64,000 nt of DNA, from contig CM068377.1 of NCBI GenBank assembly GCA_034770075.1, positions 53,872,275-53,936,274 on the forward strand, read 5' to 3'. This DNA comes from Aralia elata (lineage: Eukaryota > Streptophyta > Magnoliopsida > Apiales > Araliaceae). The notes beneath the pieces were generated by a model that had not been told where the DNA came from, searched no databases, and saw only the letters and a list, made by a program, of their open reading frames with translations. The position numbers and the translations under genes were made by a program. The number at the start of each line of letters is the position of its first letter. Positions within the stretch are counted from its first letter, which is position 1. Positions 10,573-20,700 of the stretch are shown in pieces.

Positions 10573-13500
10573 GTGTACCCATTTGAGTAATCCTTGCCTA
10601 ACAAATGGTCTTTCAAATTTGAATGATGATTATGATTTTGACATTGAGCTGGATTTCGATTTAATGGGCATTGAACAAGACGAGACAGATTACGACGACG
10701 CACCTGACGAGATCAAAGGATGGGTCGAGGATAAACCCAAACCCAACTTGGACCAAACCATCACCGTTGATATTGGAACCCCTGACAAGCCAAAGGAACT
10801 CAAGATAGGGACGGACCTCACCCCCAGCCAGAAAGCCGAAATGACTGAGCTGCTAAAACAATATGAGGATGTCTTTGCCTGGTCTCATGAGGATATGATC
10901 GGATTGTCCACCGACATTGTGGTACACCGATTACCCATCAAGGAGGGTTTCAAGCCTGTCAAACAAAAATTAAGGAAATTGAAACCGGAGTGGAGCTTAA
11001 AAGTGAAGGAAGAGATCATCAAGCAGTTCAGGGCGGGAATCATTATGGTATCCACTTATCCTGAATGGTTATCCAATGTGGTCCCGGTAGCTAAGCCTGG
11101 AGGAAAGGTGAGGGTATGTGTAGACTACAGAGATCTAAACAAGGCCAGTCTCAAGGATAACTTCCCGGTGCCTTTCATACACATCCTGGTAGATAACACA
11201 GCCCAGTACGAAATGTATTCTTTTGTGGATTGCTTTGCGGGATATCATCAGATAATGGTGGCGGAAGAAGACCGGGAAAAGACCGCATTCATCACCCCCT
11301 GGGGCACTTTCTGCTATAGACGACTGGCTTTCGGTCTCACAAATGCAGGGGCTACTTATCAGAGAGCCATGATGGCCTTGTTCCACGATATGATGCACAA
11401 GGAGATAGAGGTCTACGTGGATGACATTATTGTGAAATCAAAGGTAGAATCCGATCATATAACTCATCTTAAAAGGCTATTTGATCGACTCAGAAAGTAT
11501 AATTTGAAACTCAATCCAGCCAAGTGTGCTTTCGGAGTGCAGTCAGGCAAGCTCTTGGGATTCCTGGTTAGTGATCGGGGCATTGAGTTGGACCCAGCAA
11601 AGATTAAGGCCATTGTGGATATGCCGGCACCTCACACAGAAAAGGAGATAAGAGGATTCCTCGGGAGGATAAACTTCATCAGCCGTTTTATATCCCACTT
11701 GACGACTACATGTGAGCCGATTTTTAAAACTGTTAAGAAAAGGGGTGTCCCAAGAATGGAATGAGCAATGTCAGAAGGCGTTTCAGACCATTAAAAAGCA
11801 ATTGACTGAGGCACCAGTGCTGGTACCCCCGAAGGATGGGATCCCTCTGTTTATGTATATATCGGTAAATGCCATCGCGATGGGATGTATGTTGGGACAG
11901 AAAAATGAGGCGGGAAAAGAGCAGGCCATCTATTACCTCAGCAAAAGATTTAGCCAATGTGAGCAGAATTACACTCCCATTGAGAAGACCTGTTGTGCTC
12001 TGGCCTGGGCTGCAGGGAGATTACAGCACTACCTCCATGGGCATACAACGTACCTGATATCAAGAATGGATCCCCTGAAGTATATTTTCGAAAGGCCCAT
12101 GCTGAATTGTCGACTATCAAGATGGCAGTTAATTTTACAACAGTTTGACATGGTGTACGTGACCCAGAAGGCCATGAAAGGGCAGGGAATTGCAGATCAG
12201 TTGGCAGAAGCCCCGGCAGGAGGGATGGAGCCGTTAGAAACTCCTCTCCCGGGCGAGGATATATTTTGGGTATCGCGCGAAAAATGTGATGACGAGGGAC
12301 AATTCTGGAAGCTATATTTTGATGGTGCCATGAATGCCGAGGGGGCAGGAGCCGGAGCGGTCCTAGTCTCTATCACCGGAGAACAATACCCCGTGGCCAC
12401 TAAACTTCGTTTCAGCAATTCGAACAACACCGCTGAATACGAGGGGTGTATCTTGGGACTCCGATTGGCCCGTGACATGGGAGTAAAAAGACTAGCGGTG
12501 TTCGGGGATTCAGAATTGGTAATCAGACAAGCAATCGGGGTATACAACACTAAGGAGCTTCGGTTACTTCCATACCATCGTTGTGTCACCCAGCTTATGC
12601 AAGAGTTCGAAGATATCGCCTTCCGCCATATTCCTCGGGGACGAAATGATTTTGCCGATGCATTGGCGACTTTGGCTTCCTTAATCCACGTGATCAAGAG
12701 TAGGGACAGTCCACAGATTGAGATCACCGTACAGAATGCCCCGGCATATGAGGAACATGTGGCAGTGTTATCAGACGAGGTGGGATTGACAGGGCAGCCC
12801 TGGTATCATAACATCAGGGAATATTTGAGAGATAGATCCCTTCCCGATCAGGCAAATCGGACTGAAAGGATGAGAATTCAAAAGATGGCGATGAAGTTTT
12901 ACCTGAGTGGCGATTCACTTTACAAAAGGGATGCCGGGTTGGGACTATTGCAATGCGTAGACGAAACGCAATCCCAAAGGATTATGAATGAAATCCATGG
13001 CGGGGTGTGTGGGCCACATATGAGTGGACCGATGTTGGCCAAAAAGATCTTGAGGACAGGGTATTATTGGTTAACGCTGAAGGCCGATTGCGATGATCAT
13101 GTCAAACGGTGTTACCAATGCCAGGCGCACGCTAATGTGATCCATACACCTCCCAATGAACTGCACTGTATGACCTCCCCGTGGCCATTTTCAATGTGGG
13201 GAATGGATGTAATCGGACCAATAGAGCCCAAAGCAAGCAACGGGCACCGATTCATTTTCGTCATGATCGATTATTTCACCAAATGGGTAGAGGCAGCTTC
13301 TTTCCCTAAAGTAACTCAGGAGGTCATCGTCAACTTCGTCAGGAATAATGTCATTTGCCGATATGGGCAACCTGAGGTTGTGGTCTCCGACAATGCCAAG
13401 AATTTAAACAACGCCCTCATGAAGGAACTGTGTGACCAGTTCAGGATTAAGCATCTCAATTCCGTCATTTACCGTCCTAAGATGAATGGGGCAGTGGAGG

Positions 13501-14048
13501 CTGCAAATAAAAACATCAAGAAGATCATGGCGAAAATGTCTGCTAATCATCGGGGATGGCCGGATCTGTTACCCCTCACCCTGCTGGCATACCGAACATC
13601 AACGCGTACTTCTACAGGGGCAACCCCTTACGCTTTGGTGTATGGAATGGAGGCTGTCCTGCCAGTTGAAGTTGAGATGGCGTCCCTCAGAATAGTGATC
13701 GATGCTCAGATAAGCGAGGAGGATTGGATGCAAAGTCGATACGACCAATTGGCCCTAATTGATGAAAGGAGGGTGGCTGCTGTTTGGCACGGCCAGCTAT
13801 ATCAACAGAGGATCTCCCGATCATACGACAAAAGGATCAGGCCTCGGAAATTCAAGGAGAATGACCTGGTGCTAAAGAGAGTCATGTCTTGTCAAGACGA
13901 AGCCAAGGGGAAGTTTGCCCCGAATTGGGAAGGACCATTCATGATTAAGAAAGTGCTATCCGGAGGAGCCCTCATATTGCAAGAAATGGATGGTGAGGTA
14001 TTTCCACAACCCCTCAATTCTGACTCGGTGAAGCGGTTCTACGCTTAA
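10573..14048 (+). pseudogene. pol: pol: RT, RNase H, archaeal-type RNase H, integrase, element A (one frameshift)
   Basis: The polyprotein copies element RNA into DNA and inserts it. RT spans about 11030-11700, with VCVDYRDLNKASLKDNFP, FVDCFAGYHQI and YVDDI (11414-11428). A first RNase H (11830-12190) has YISVNAIAMG where TDAS is usual, so its first catalytic Asp is missing. A second, archaeal-type RNase H (12310-12690) keeps LYFDGAMN, NTAEYEG, FGDSEL and NDFADALA. Integrase has a zinc-binding part (CYQC near 13110), then GMDVIGP, SDNAKNLNN and NGAVEAANKN as the DDE residues. No chromodomain is seen. The frame shifts near 11728-11733, where an A run has one base more than in element D. Otherwise the frames 10573-11732 and 11733-14048 are open. 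Confidence 0.9.
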
Positions 14049-14563
14049 ATCATCAGTTCTTTTTTCCTTTGAGAGCGAACTACGTAGGACCTGATCTCCC
14101 AACTTGTGGGTGTACGTAGGCAGCCATCATGGCGCGGTCCGATCCTTTAAAAAAAAAAATATAATCCTTTCCCTAACCAAAACCAATTTTCGTTAGCCAG
14201 ATAAAACCTTCCTACACCCTCAAAACCTTCCCGAAACCAACTGCCTAACCAGTTTCATCCCAGAATACATACCCTGATCCAACCCAAACAGTTATCCAAA
14301 ATCTGAGATTCAATCCGACGAAATCAAAAGGTGTGCGGCAATATCTGTCAAATCTCCATCAAGTCTTGAGGAAAGAAAGAAGGCGAAATGTCAAAATCAT
14401 GGTCAGTTGGATAAAATGATGATCCAATGGATGGCAATGATACGACAAAAGGGGAAAATGACTAAATTTAAATGCATGTCTATATATATAAGTCGTTTTA
14501 TTACAAGATTTCTCTTTCAATAACTGATGAAACCAACATAGTCTATGCAGGAAATAAAATAAT
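14049..14563. other. Spacer between the convergent sense and antisense genes, element A
   Basis: There is no coding sequence. At 14077-14145 is a block with two TACGTAGG motifs (ACTACGTAGGACCTGAT, then TACGTAGGCAGCC, then ATCATGGCGCGGTCC). It is kept in element D at about 51380-51450. The rest is C- and A-rich. Both mRNAs would end here, so polyadenylation signals for either strand may be present, but I cannot name one. Confidence 0.55.
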
Positions 14564-16132
14564 CTACAAATCTGAAACTAGCCGCAGCAGGATGGACAGG
14601 GTGGTGGATAGATCTGAAGCATCAGCATCTCCTGCAATCTGCTGCCCCATCATATCAATACGATCCAGTAAAGCAGTAGCTCGGCTGACAGTCCCAAAAT
14701 GAGCATCTACCACTGCCCTGGTCTGAAATACAATGGCCTCTCTATCAGCAATGGCAGCATCTCTAGCCCGAATGGCCTCATCTCTCTCGGCGGCAAGGGC
14801 GGCATCCCTCTCGGCTTCAGTAGTAATCAGGGCCAGGCGGAGTCGGGAATCCTCAGCGACCCGACTCGGGGCAGAATCGGCTGAAATGGAATGGTCTGTG
14901 GTATCTTCTGTGAAAATCACTCCAGAGTCATCAAAGGCCCCAGTCCGACTCAAACTAGCCGAATCCAGGTCTCCACGCAACCACTGTACGTAGGCAAATG
15001 TCTGGATGTGACAGCTCGCACTATACTCGGCAAAGATCCTGCGATCCCAAAGCTCGTATACCTGCAATAGATCCCTCTCTGTACAGGATGATATAAGGAA
15101 TCGGTATGCGGCTGCACCCGCGAAGGGGTGTAAATCCTGTGTCTGATCAAACTGCCCCATAACCGCCAGGGGATGATAGGTCGTCACGCCCCTTAACCCA
15201 GCAATGGGAATGAAATCCATGCCAGGCACATGAGTCAAGAAGCTCATGAAGGAGCAATAGCCCGAGTAAACCAATAGATGAAAGGGGTCCTCAATGATAG
15301 ACAAAAATGATGTCCAGGAGGCCACATCAGTACAACTCGCGGGACGAAGCGAAAACTGCGTGGTTATGTCATGGCTGAAGCAAAACCCTTGGCGACGGAA
15401 ATGGCCGATGGGACTAAGATGACTCATGAACCACATATACAATAAGGTCGAACTCCCTCTGAAGAATCTCCCTCGGAAGGACTGGCAATATGTGGCCGAC
15501 ATATAGGTATCCGCCAATATCATTGGGAGAATGGTGTGATCCTCCTGAAGGGCCCTAACGGCCGCAACAATCCGCATGTCCAAATGATCGGATCCTGCAG
15601 GCAAATACAAAACTGAGATGACACAGGCCATCAGAACGCCCACTCTCAAGGCATCCCAGCGCTCCTCGGACACGGAAAAATCACCGAGGAAAAGACGGAA
15701 ACTGTTAGGTGAGCCAAATCGGTCAATCAAGAATTGAAGAGGAACCATATGGTCTGATGTGATTACCGGTAATAAGACAGCCCTCCGCAAACCGGTGAAA
15801 GTCAAGAATTGACGGCGCATGGAACCAACGGTAACCCTAGCACAGGGACCATCCAACGGCAAGCCGGTGAAGCGAGCATACTCCTCAAGGGTGGGGGTCA
15901 GCTCTACTGTCCCAAACCTAAACACCTGACGGGCAGGGGCCCAATAGCTCAGAAGACCATCCACAAAGCCCGCTGGCACCCGGAAGGTTAATAAGGACCA
16001 AGAATGTCCCAAAAGACCATCTACGACAACCCTATCTGCTGGCAGTAGACTGTCCAACCAGCGGAAGAGGCTGCCAACCAACCCTGTGGGAGGATTGGAA
16101 TCCAAACGAACCACGGCATCTGAGGACGACAT
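14564..16132 (-). CDS. Antisense gene 1: DUF7745-like protein, element A
   Basis: A 522-codon ORF runs opposite to gag-pol. The start chosen is MSSSDAVV at 16132; a longer frame begins at 16174, but CACAG sits directly before the ATG, as it does in element D. The region VELTPTLEEYARFTGLPL, followed by LADTYMSATYC, LLYMWFMSHLSPIGHF and SFMSFLTHVPGMDF, is like the plant DUF7745/mobile-domain-like ORFs found in Tat-lineage elements and scattered in plant genomes. A C-terminal charged heptad-like part (ALITTEAERDAALAAERDEA onward) looks like a coiled coil. Function is unknown. It is uninterrupted here and in element D (49318-50964), though both copies of gag-pol are broken. Domain naming is from memory of the family pattern. 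Confidence 0.72.
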   Translation of the reverse strand: MSSSDAVVRLDSNPPTGLVGSLFRWLDSLLPADRVVVDGLLGHSWSLLTFRVPAGFVDGLLSYWAPARQVFRFGTVELTPTLEEYARFTGLPLDGPCARVTVGSMRRQFLTFTGLRRAVLLPVITSDHMVPLQFLIDRFGSPNSFRLFLGDFSVSEERWDALRVGVLMACVISVLYLPAGSDHLDMRIVAAVRALQEDHTILPMILADTYMSATYCQSFRGRFFRGSSTLLYMWFMSHLSPIGHFRRQGFCFSHDITTQFSLRPASCTDVASWTSFLSIIEDPFHLLVYSGYCSFMSFLTHVPGMDFIPIAGLRGVTTYHPLAVMGQFDQTQDLHPFAGAAAYRFLISSCTERDLLQVYELWDRRIFAEYSASCHIQTFAYVQWLRGDLDSASLSRTGAFDDSGVIFTEDTTDHSISADSAPSRVAEDSRLRLALITTEAERDAALAAERDEAIRARDAAIADREAIVFQTRAVVDAHFGTVSRATALLDRIDMMGQQIAGDADASDLSTTLSILLRLVSDL

Positions 16133-16348
16133 CTGTGAAAAAAATAGTATCAAAAAAGATTGTACATGGGTCATTCTCTACCCATAAATAAAAAGCATGC
16201 ATCATACAGTTAATAATAAAGCAGGTGAATCCCATAAAAATGAAAAAGAAAACTGGGCATAAATAAATAAATGAGTTCAGTACATAGTGCATAAATGAAA
16301 AAGAAATCTAAGTAGGTGCCGATACAAAAGGCCCTATCCTATCCTGGT

Positions 16349-18323
16349 CTAAATAAAATCAGTATCATCTATGAAAGCAGGATCCTCGAACTGATCCCCT
16401 GGAGTCGTCGAGCTCGGAGGACCAAAGTTCATATCAGGGATGTAGGGATGCGCTGTGGCATCAGATTAACTCGGGCCTGCATCATAACCCGCACCGTCAG
16501 GATCGTAGGTGTAAGCCTCCTCCGGGGTCCGGCCCAACCCCCGAATAAACAGCGACAACTGATCCACCTGACGGGTCAATGTGGCGATCTGCTCAGCGTG
16601 GGTAGGGGTCCGAACACAGGCAGCTCAATCGGTCATCGTAACCGAGCCTGGAACCATGTCTCCAAGAAAGAAAGTGGCCCGAGTCTGGGGACCGATGGTA
16701 CGAGGTACCCACCAAGTCCTGAAAGCCTCACTCGTACTGGGGCCTGTGGAAAGCATCCGACCGTCCTCCCCGGCGAGCATGATCTCCGAGGGCTGAGAAT
16801 CCAGCGGCCAGAAAGTAGTGAAAGAAAGGGAGTGCGGGATGCGGATCTCCCCAGTGACGCATCTGAATGCGCGCTCTCCCAGATACATCACCCAGCCTCC
16901 AACACTCTGCAAAGTGAGGCGACGGGTGGAAAGCTCAAACTCCGAGCCGGAAGGATGCCCGTCAGCAAACCCCACAGTCAAATGCTCGGAGAGGTAGGGA
17001 ATCCAGACGACGTCGGCAGCCGTGATCAACTCCAGCTGAATACGACAATGTGCAAAGGTGCCCGACACGGGGACCTCCTCCAGAGTACTGTGATGCCATC
17101 GCCGACCCCGAGGATAAGTGTCCGGGCCCAGAGTAGTGATAGGCCTCAGACATGGCAGCCGCTCGTAAGCCCAGAACTGTGAATAGAAACAAGGCAAGGC
17201 ATGAGTCACTATCAAATACAGAAAAGAGATGAAAGGAAAAGAAATACAGTAAGAGAGAGGAGGAAGGGACTCACCAGCAGAAAGTGGTAGAAACCGAGCC
17301 AGGCATCAGTCTGTCCCTCTGAGCGTAGACGCAGACCGTGGAGGAAATAAGCAAAAGTGAATGACCCCCAATCGTAGTCACCAATCCGGCCTACATCTCG
17401 AACAGCCCCTACGACGCTGAAGTGGATGGTAGAGGAGTTGTTCCCTAGGAAACAACCCCTCATGATAGTCAGGAACAGGCGCCGTAGTAGGATGTCACGA
17501 GTACCCTGGTCCGCTGGAATGGGCAGTGCGTACAGACCCCCAACAGCATCGACAGCCAAAGCGCCGGATCGAATACTACGGGCCTTGAAGACCCGATCAT
17601 CAGCAGCGAAGCCTAGCAAAACTCGAACCTCCACTGGAGTGATATCAAGATCCAGGGGGACACGGGACCCGGTGAACTCTATGCCCGTAATGTACCTCCA
17701 ATCCCAGGGGGTCAACACGACCTCGCAGTCAAGAAGATGGAGAGACTGCGTCTGGTGGAACCAGCGCTCGGATAAGGCCCTCATGTAACCCCAGGGACAC
17801 TGCCGGGGGATGATAGTGAAGAAATGACGGAGGCCCCAAGAATCCACCACAGCCCGGTAGTCGCTGTGCAGGGCCGCGTAGAGAGAGTAAATGTTGAACC
17901 AATTACCCCTCGGCTGGGTAAAACTCCGGCACCTGTGAAAATCACCAATGGGTCAATCCAGATAGAACCGGAAATTGAGAAATCAAGAACAAATGAAAAG
18001 CCGAATCGAGGATACCTCATTAGCCACAAGAGATGCCGAGGGATGACGACTGAGATCCCGACCCAATAGATCGGGTATCTGGACAGAAGCGCCAGATAAG
18101 GCGCGATGAGTGGGGGGAGCTGATGTGCTGGAAGACGGCTCCTCCACCGCAACCTCCGGAGGAGCAACCTCCTCAACGTCCGGGTGATCAGGACGGATGA
18201 CAGACTCCGCCAAGCGACGAGCCTGACGGGTACGAGGGGGAATAGGGGCAGGTGCAGCCCTACGACGACGAACACACCCGAAGTCCGAGAGGCGGAGGAG
18301 CTACTGGGCGCATCACGATCCAT
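16349..18323 (-). pseudogene. Antisense gene 2: three-exon plant-mobile-domain-like gene, element A
   Basis: Three exons join in phase 0. Exon 1 is 18323-18016 (MDRDAPSSSS start, then basic and acidic low-complexity). The intron is 18015-17914 (102 nt, GTATCC to TACCCAG). Exon 2 is 17913-17275 (NWFNIYSLYAALHSDYR, VVDSWGLRHFF, LTPWDWRYITGIEFTG). The intron is 17274-17177 (98 nt, GTGAGTCC to TATTCACAG). Exon 3 starts at 17176 (FWAYERLPCLRP). This layout, with the W-E-clusters, resembles the aminotransferase-like plant mobile domain carried by some transposons and by MAIN-type host genes. Exon 1 carries a frameshift near 18270, exon 3 a TGA at 16625-16627 (TGG in element D), and TAA at 16466-16468. 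The frame stays open past these to 16349. The function in retrotransposons is unknown. Confidence 0.62.
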
Positions 18324-18435
18324 AGTTGGAATAGAACGGGCGAGAAAGAAGGTAAGTTCCCTTTTAAAATTATGTAATGAACATTCTAAATTTCTAGCCT
18401 CATCATATGATTAATGCAACATGATGCATGGTTAT

Positions 18436-18472
<37 letters not shown>

Positions 18473-18940
18473 GGCAGAGTTCCGTTTGTAAAATGGACAT
18501 CCCAGGCATAAGCCAAACGTGTTTTCCATCAATCAAAGCCTCAAACAGATTTAAATTGCATTCATATGTGTAATTACATCATGTAATGCATATTTCTCTT
18601 GCAGAAAAGGAATAACAATATGTGGGACCGCCTCATGAACATAAAATAGGACTCACACAGTTGATACATAGCATGTATATATGATGGTACATTGTATGAA
18701 CATTGTGAAGGATACATTTTATGTCTAAACATGCAAATAGTCAAATGTATAGCAAAACATTGACGAAATTGAAAAGTGACCGGTCAAAGTGTTACCTGTA
18801 GCGCGTAGATCGACCCTACCGGAGCAGTTTTTGCAGGAAAATTGAAAAAAAATCGACAAAAAGCCCTTGCGAACAAGAAAAATCGAGAGAATCTCTGAGG
18901 ATTGCAAGTTGAAAGTGACAGATCTGGAGGAGGCGCGTTG
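18324..18940 (-). other. Leader region of the antisense genes, element A
   Basis: Between the antisense promoter and the ATG at 18323 lies about 600 bp without an ORF of note. Read on the minus strand it has a pyrimidine-rich leader, then CTACAG followed by GTAACAC near 18799, which may be a splice donor. A 32-base poly(T) tract (poly(A) at 18439-18470 on the plus strand) could serve as the pyrimidine tract of a leader intron. All of this is inference from position. Confidence 0.4.
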
Positions 18941-19001
18941 ATTATAAGGCCCGATCTTGGCCGCAGATGTATCTGCGGCTGGCCGCAGATCCATCTGCGG
19001 C
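18941..19001 (-). promoter_or_regulatory. Putative antisense promoter: paired palindromes plus TATA box, element A
   Basis: The palindromes GCCGCAGATGTATCTGCGGC (18960-18979) and GCCGCAGATCCATCTGCGGC (18982-19001) are 2 bp apart, exactly as in the LTR. On the minus strand a TTATAAT box follows 12 nt after the palindrome edge (plus-strand 18941-18947), and the antisense genes lie downstream. The same two-palindrome-plus-TATA order on the plus strand forms the LTR promoter at 4699-4762. Confidence 0.55.
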
Positions 19002-19065
19002 TGGCCCTGGTGGGCCCCACCTTGCTCCCTTGAAGCCATTTGACGTGTTGAAGTGAAAAGTTTAC

Positions 19066-20460
19066 ACGATGGGTGACCGGCGACGATACCCGGCCCCGAC
19101 ATGACGATCGACCGGCGACGATAACCGGCGATCACGAGATGGATGTCCGGCGACGATAACCGGCTCCGACAAGATAACCAACCGGCGACGATAACCGGGG
19201 GTTACGAGATGGGTGACCGGCGACGATACCCGGCCCTGACATGACGATCGACCGGCGACGATAACCGGCGATCACGAGATGGATGTCCGGCGACGATAAC
19301 CGGCTCCGACAGACAACCAACCGGCGACGATAACAGGGGGGTTACGCGATGGGTGACCGGCGACGATACCCGGCCCCGACATGACGATCGACCGGCGACG
19401 ATAACCGGCGATCACGAGATGGATGTCCGGCGACGATAACCGGCTCCGACAAGATAACCAACCGGCGACGATAACCGGGGGTTACGCGATGGGTGACCGG
19501 CGACGATACCCGGCCCCGACATGACGATCGACCGGCGACGATAACCGGCGATCACGAGATGGATGTCCGGCGACGATAACCGGGGGTTACGAGATGGGTG
19601 ACCGGCGACGATACCCGGCCCCGACATGACGATCGACCGGCGACGATAACCGGCGATCACGAGATGGATGTTCGGCGACGATAACCGGCTCCGACAGACA
19701 ACCAACCGGCGACGATAACCGGGGGTTACGCGATGGGTGACCGGCGACGATACCCGGCCCCGACATGACGATCGACCGGCGACGATAACCGGCGATCACG
19801 AGATGGATGTCCGGCGACGATAACCGGCTCCGACAAGATAACCAACCGGCGACGATAACCGGGGGTTACGCGATGGGTGACCGGCGACGATACCCGGCCC
19901 CGACATGACGATCGACCGGCGACGATAACCGGCGATCACGAGATGGATGTCCGGCGACGATAACCGGCTCCGACAAGATACCAGACCGGCGACGATAACC
20001 GGGGGTTACGCGATGGGTGACCGGCGACGATACCCGGCCCCGACATGACGATCGACCGGCGACGATAACCGGCGATCACGAGATGGATGTCCGGCGACGA
20101 TAACCGGCTCCGACAAGATAACCAACCGGCGACGATAACCGGGGGTTACGAGATGGGTGACCGGCGACGATACCCGGCCCCGACATGACGATCGACCGGC
20201 GACGATAACCGGCGATCACGAGATGGATGTCCGGCGACGATAACCGGCTCCGACAGACAACCAACCGGCGACGATAACCGGGGGTTACGCGATGGGTGAC
20301 CGGCGACGATACCCGGCCCCGACATGATGATCGACCGGCGACGATAACCGGCGATCACGAGATGGATGTCCGGCGACGATAACCGGCTCCGACAGACAAC
20401 CAACCGGCGACGATAACCGGGGGTTACGCGATGGGTGACCGGCGACGATACCCGGCCCCG
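19066..20460. repeat. GC-rich tandem array: 140-bp higher-order repeat of four 35-bp subunits
   Basis: Each 35-bp subunit begins CCGGCGACGATA followed by ACCGG or CCCGG, then a subunit-specific tail. Four tails alternate in fixed order, ending roughly CGATCGA, AGATGGATGT, ATAACCAA and GATGGGTGA. Successive GGGTGACCGG landmarks start at 19071, 19211, 19351, 19491, 19596, 19735, 19875, 20015, 20155, 20294 and 20433: period 140 (or 139 by one-base loss), with one 105-bp unit lacking a subunit. That is about ten units. Open frames through it are by-products of the repeat. It is rich in CpG. Confidence 0.95.
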
Positions 20461-20700
20461 AACGAGACGATAGACTGAAAGAGTGAACCCAAATACTAAC
20501 AAACACGGTCAAGGGGTTGATACATTGACACTCTTACGAATGTCTTGCATGCATTACATCTTATGTTGCATCATAAGCTATATGTGTGGCATCATGTATG
20601 TACTGTCATTCTTACGCACTGTCATTCATGCATCGAGTGTCGATTTCTTTATCCTGTTCATTTCATTTATCATTTCATAAACATGATAAAGAGGGGCAGC
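20461..20700 (+). other. 3' untranslated end and polypurine tract, element A
   Basis: The interval holds no gene. It ends with a purine stretch GATAAAGAGGGGCAGC directly before the 3' LTR (TGTAGACACC at 20701), which serves as the polypurine tract for plus-strand DNA synthesis. Confidence 0.75.

Noticed and set aside
17781..18323. 180-codon minus frame starting MDRDAPSSSS as a complete protein
   Set aside because: After about 16 residues the composition becomes frame-shifted-looking. The neighbouring frame gives the basic and acidic sequence that splices in phase to exon 2, so only its start is kept.
18439..18470. Poly(A) tract as the tail of a processed RNA or SINE
   Set aside because: No duplication flanks it and no LINE or SINE sequence precedes it; it lies inside element A between the antisense gene and its promoter.
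19066..20460. CRISPR-like array or repeat protein gene
   Set aside because: Repeats are contiguous 35-bp subunits without unique spacers, and the window is plant nuclear DNA. Open frames of 60-118 codons come from the periodicity; 35 and 140 are not multiples of 3.
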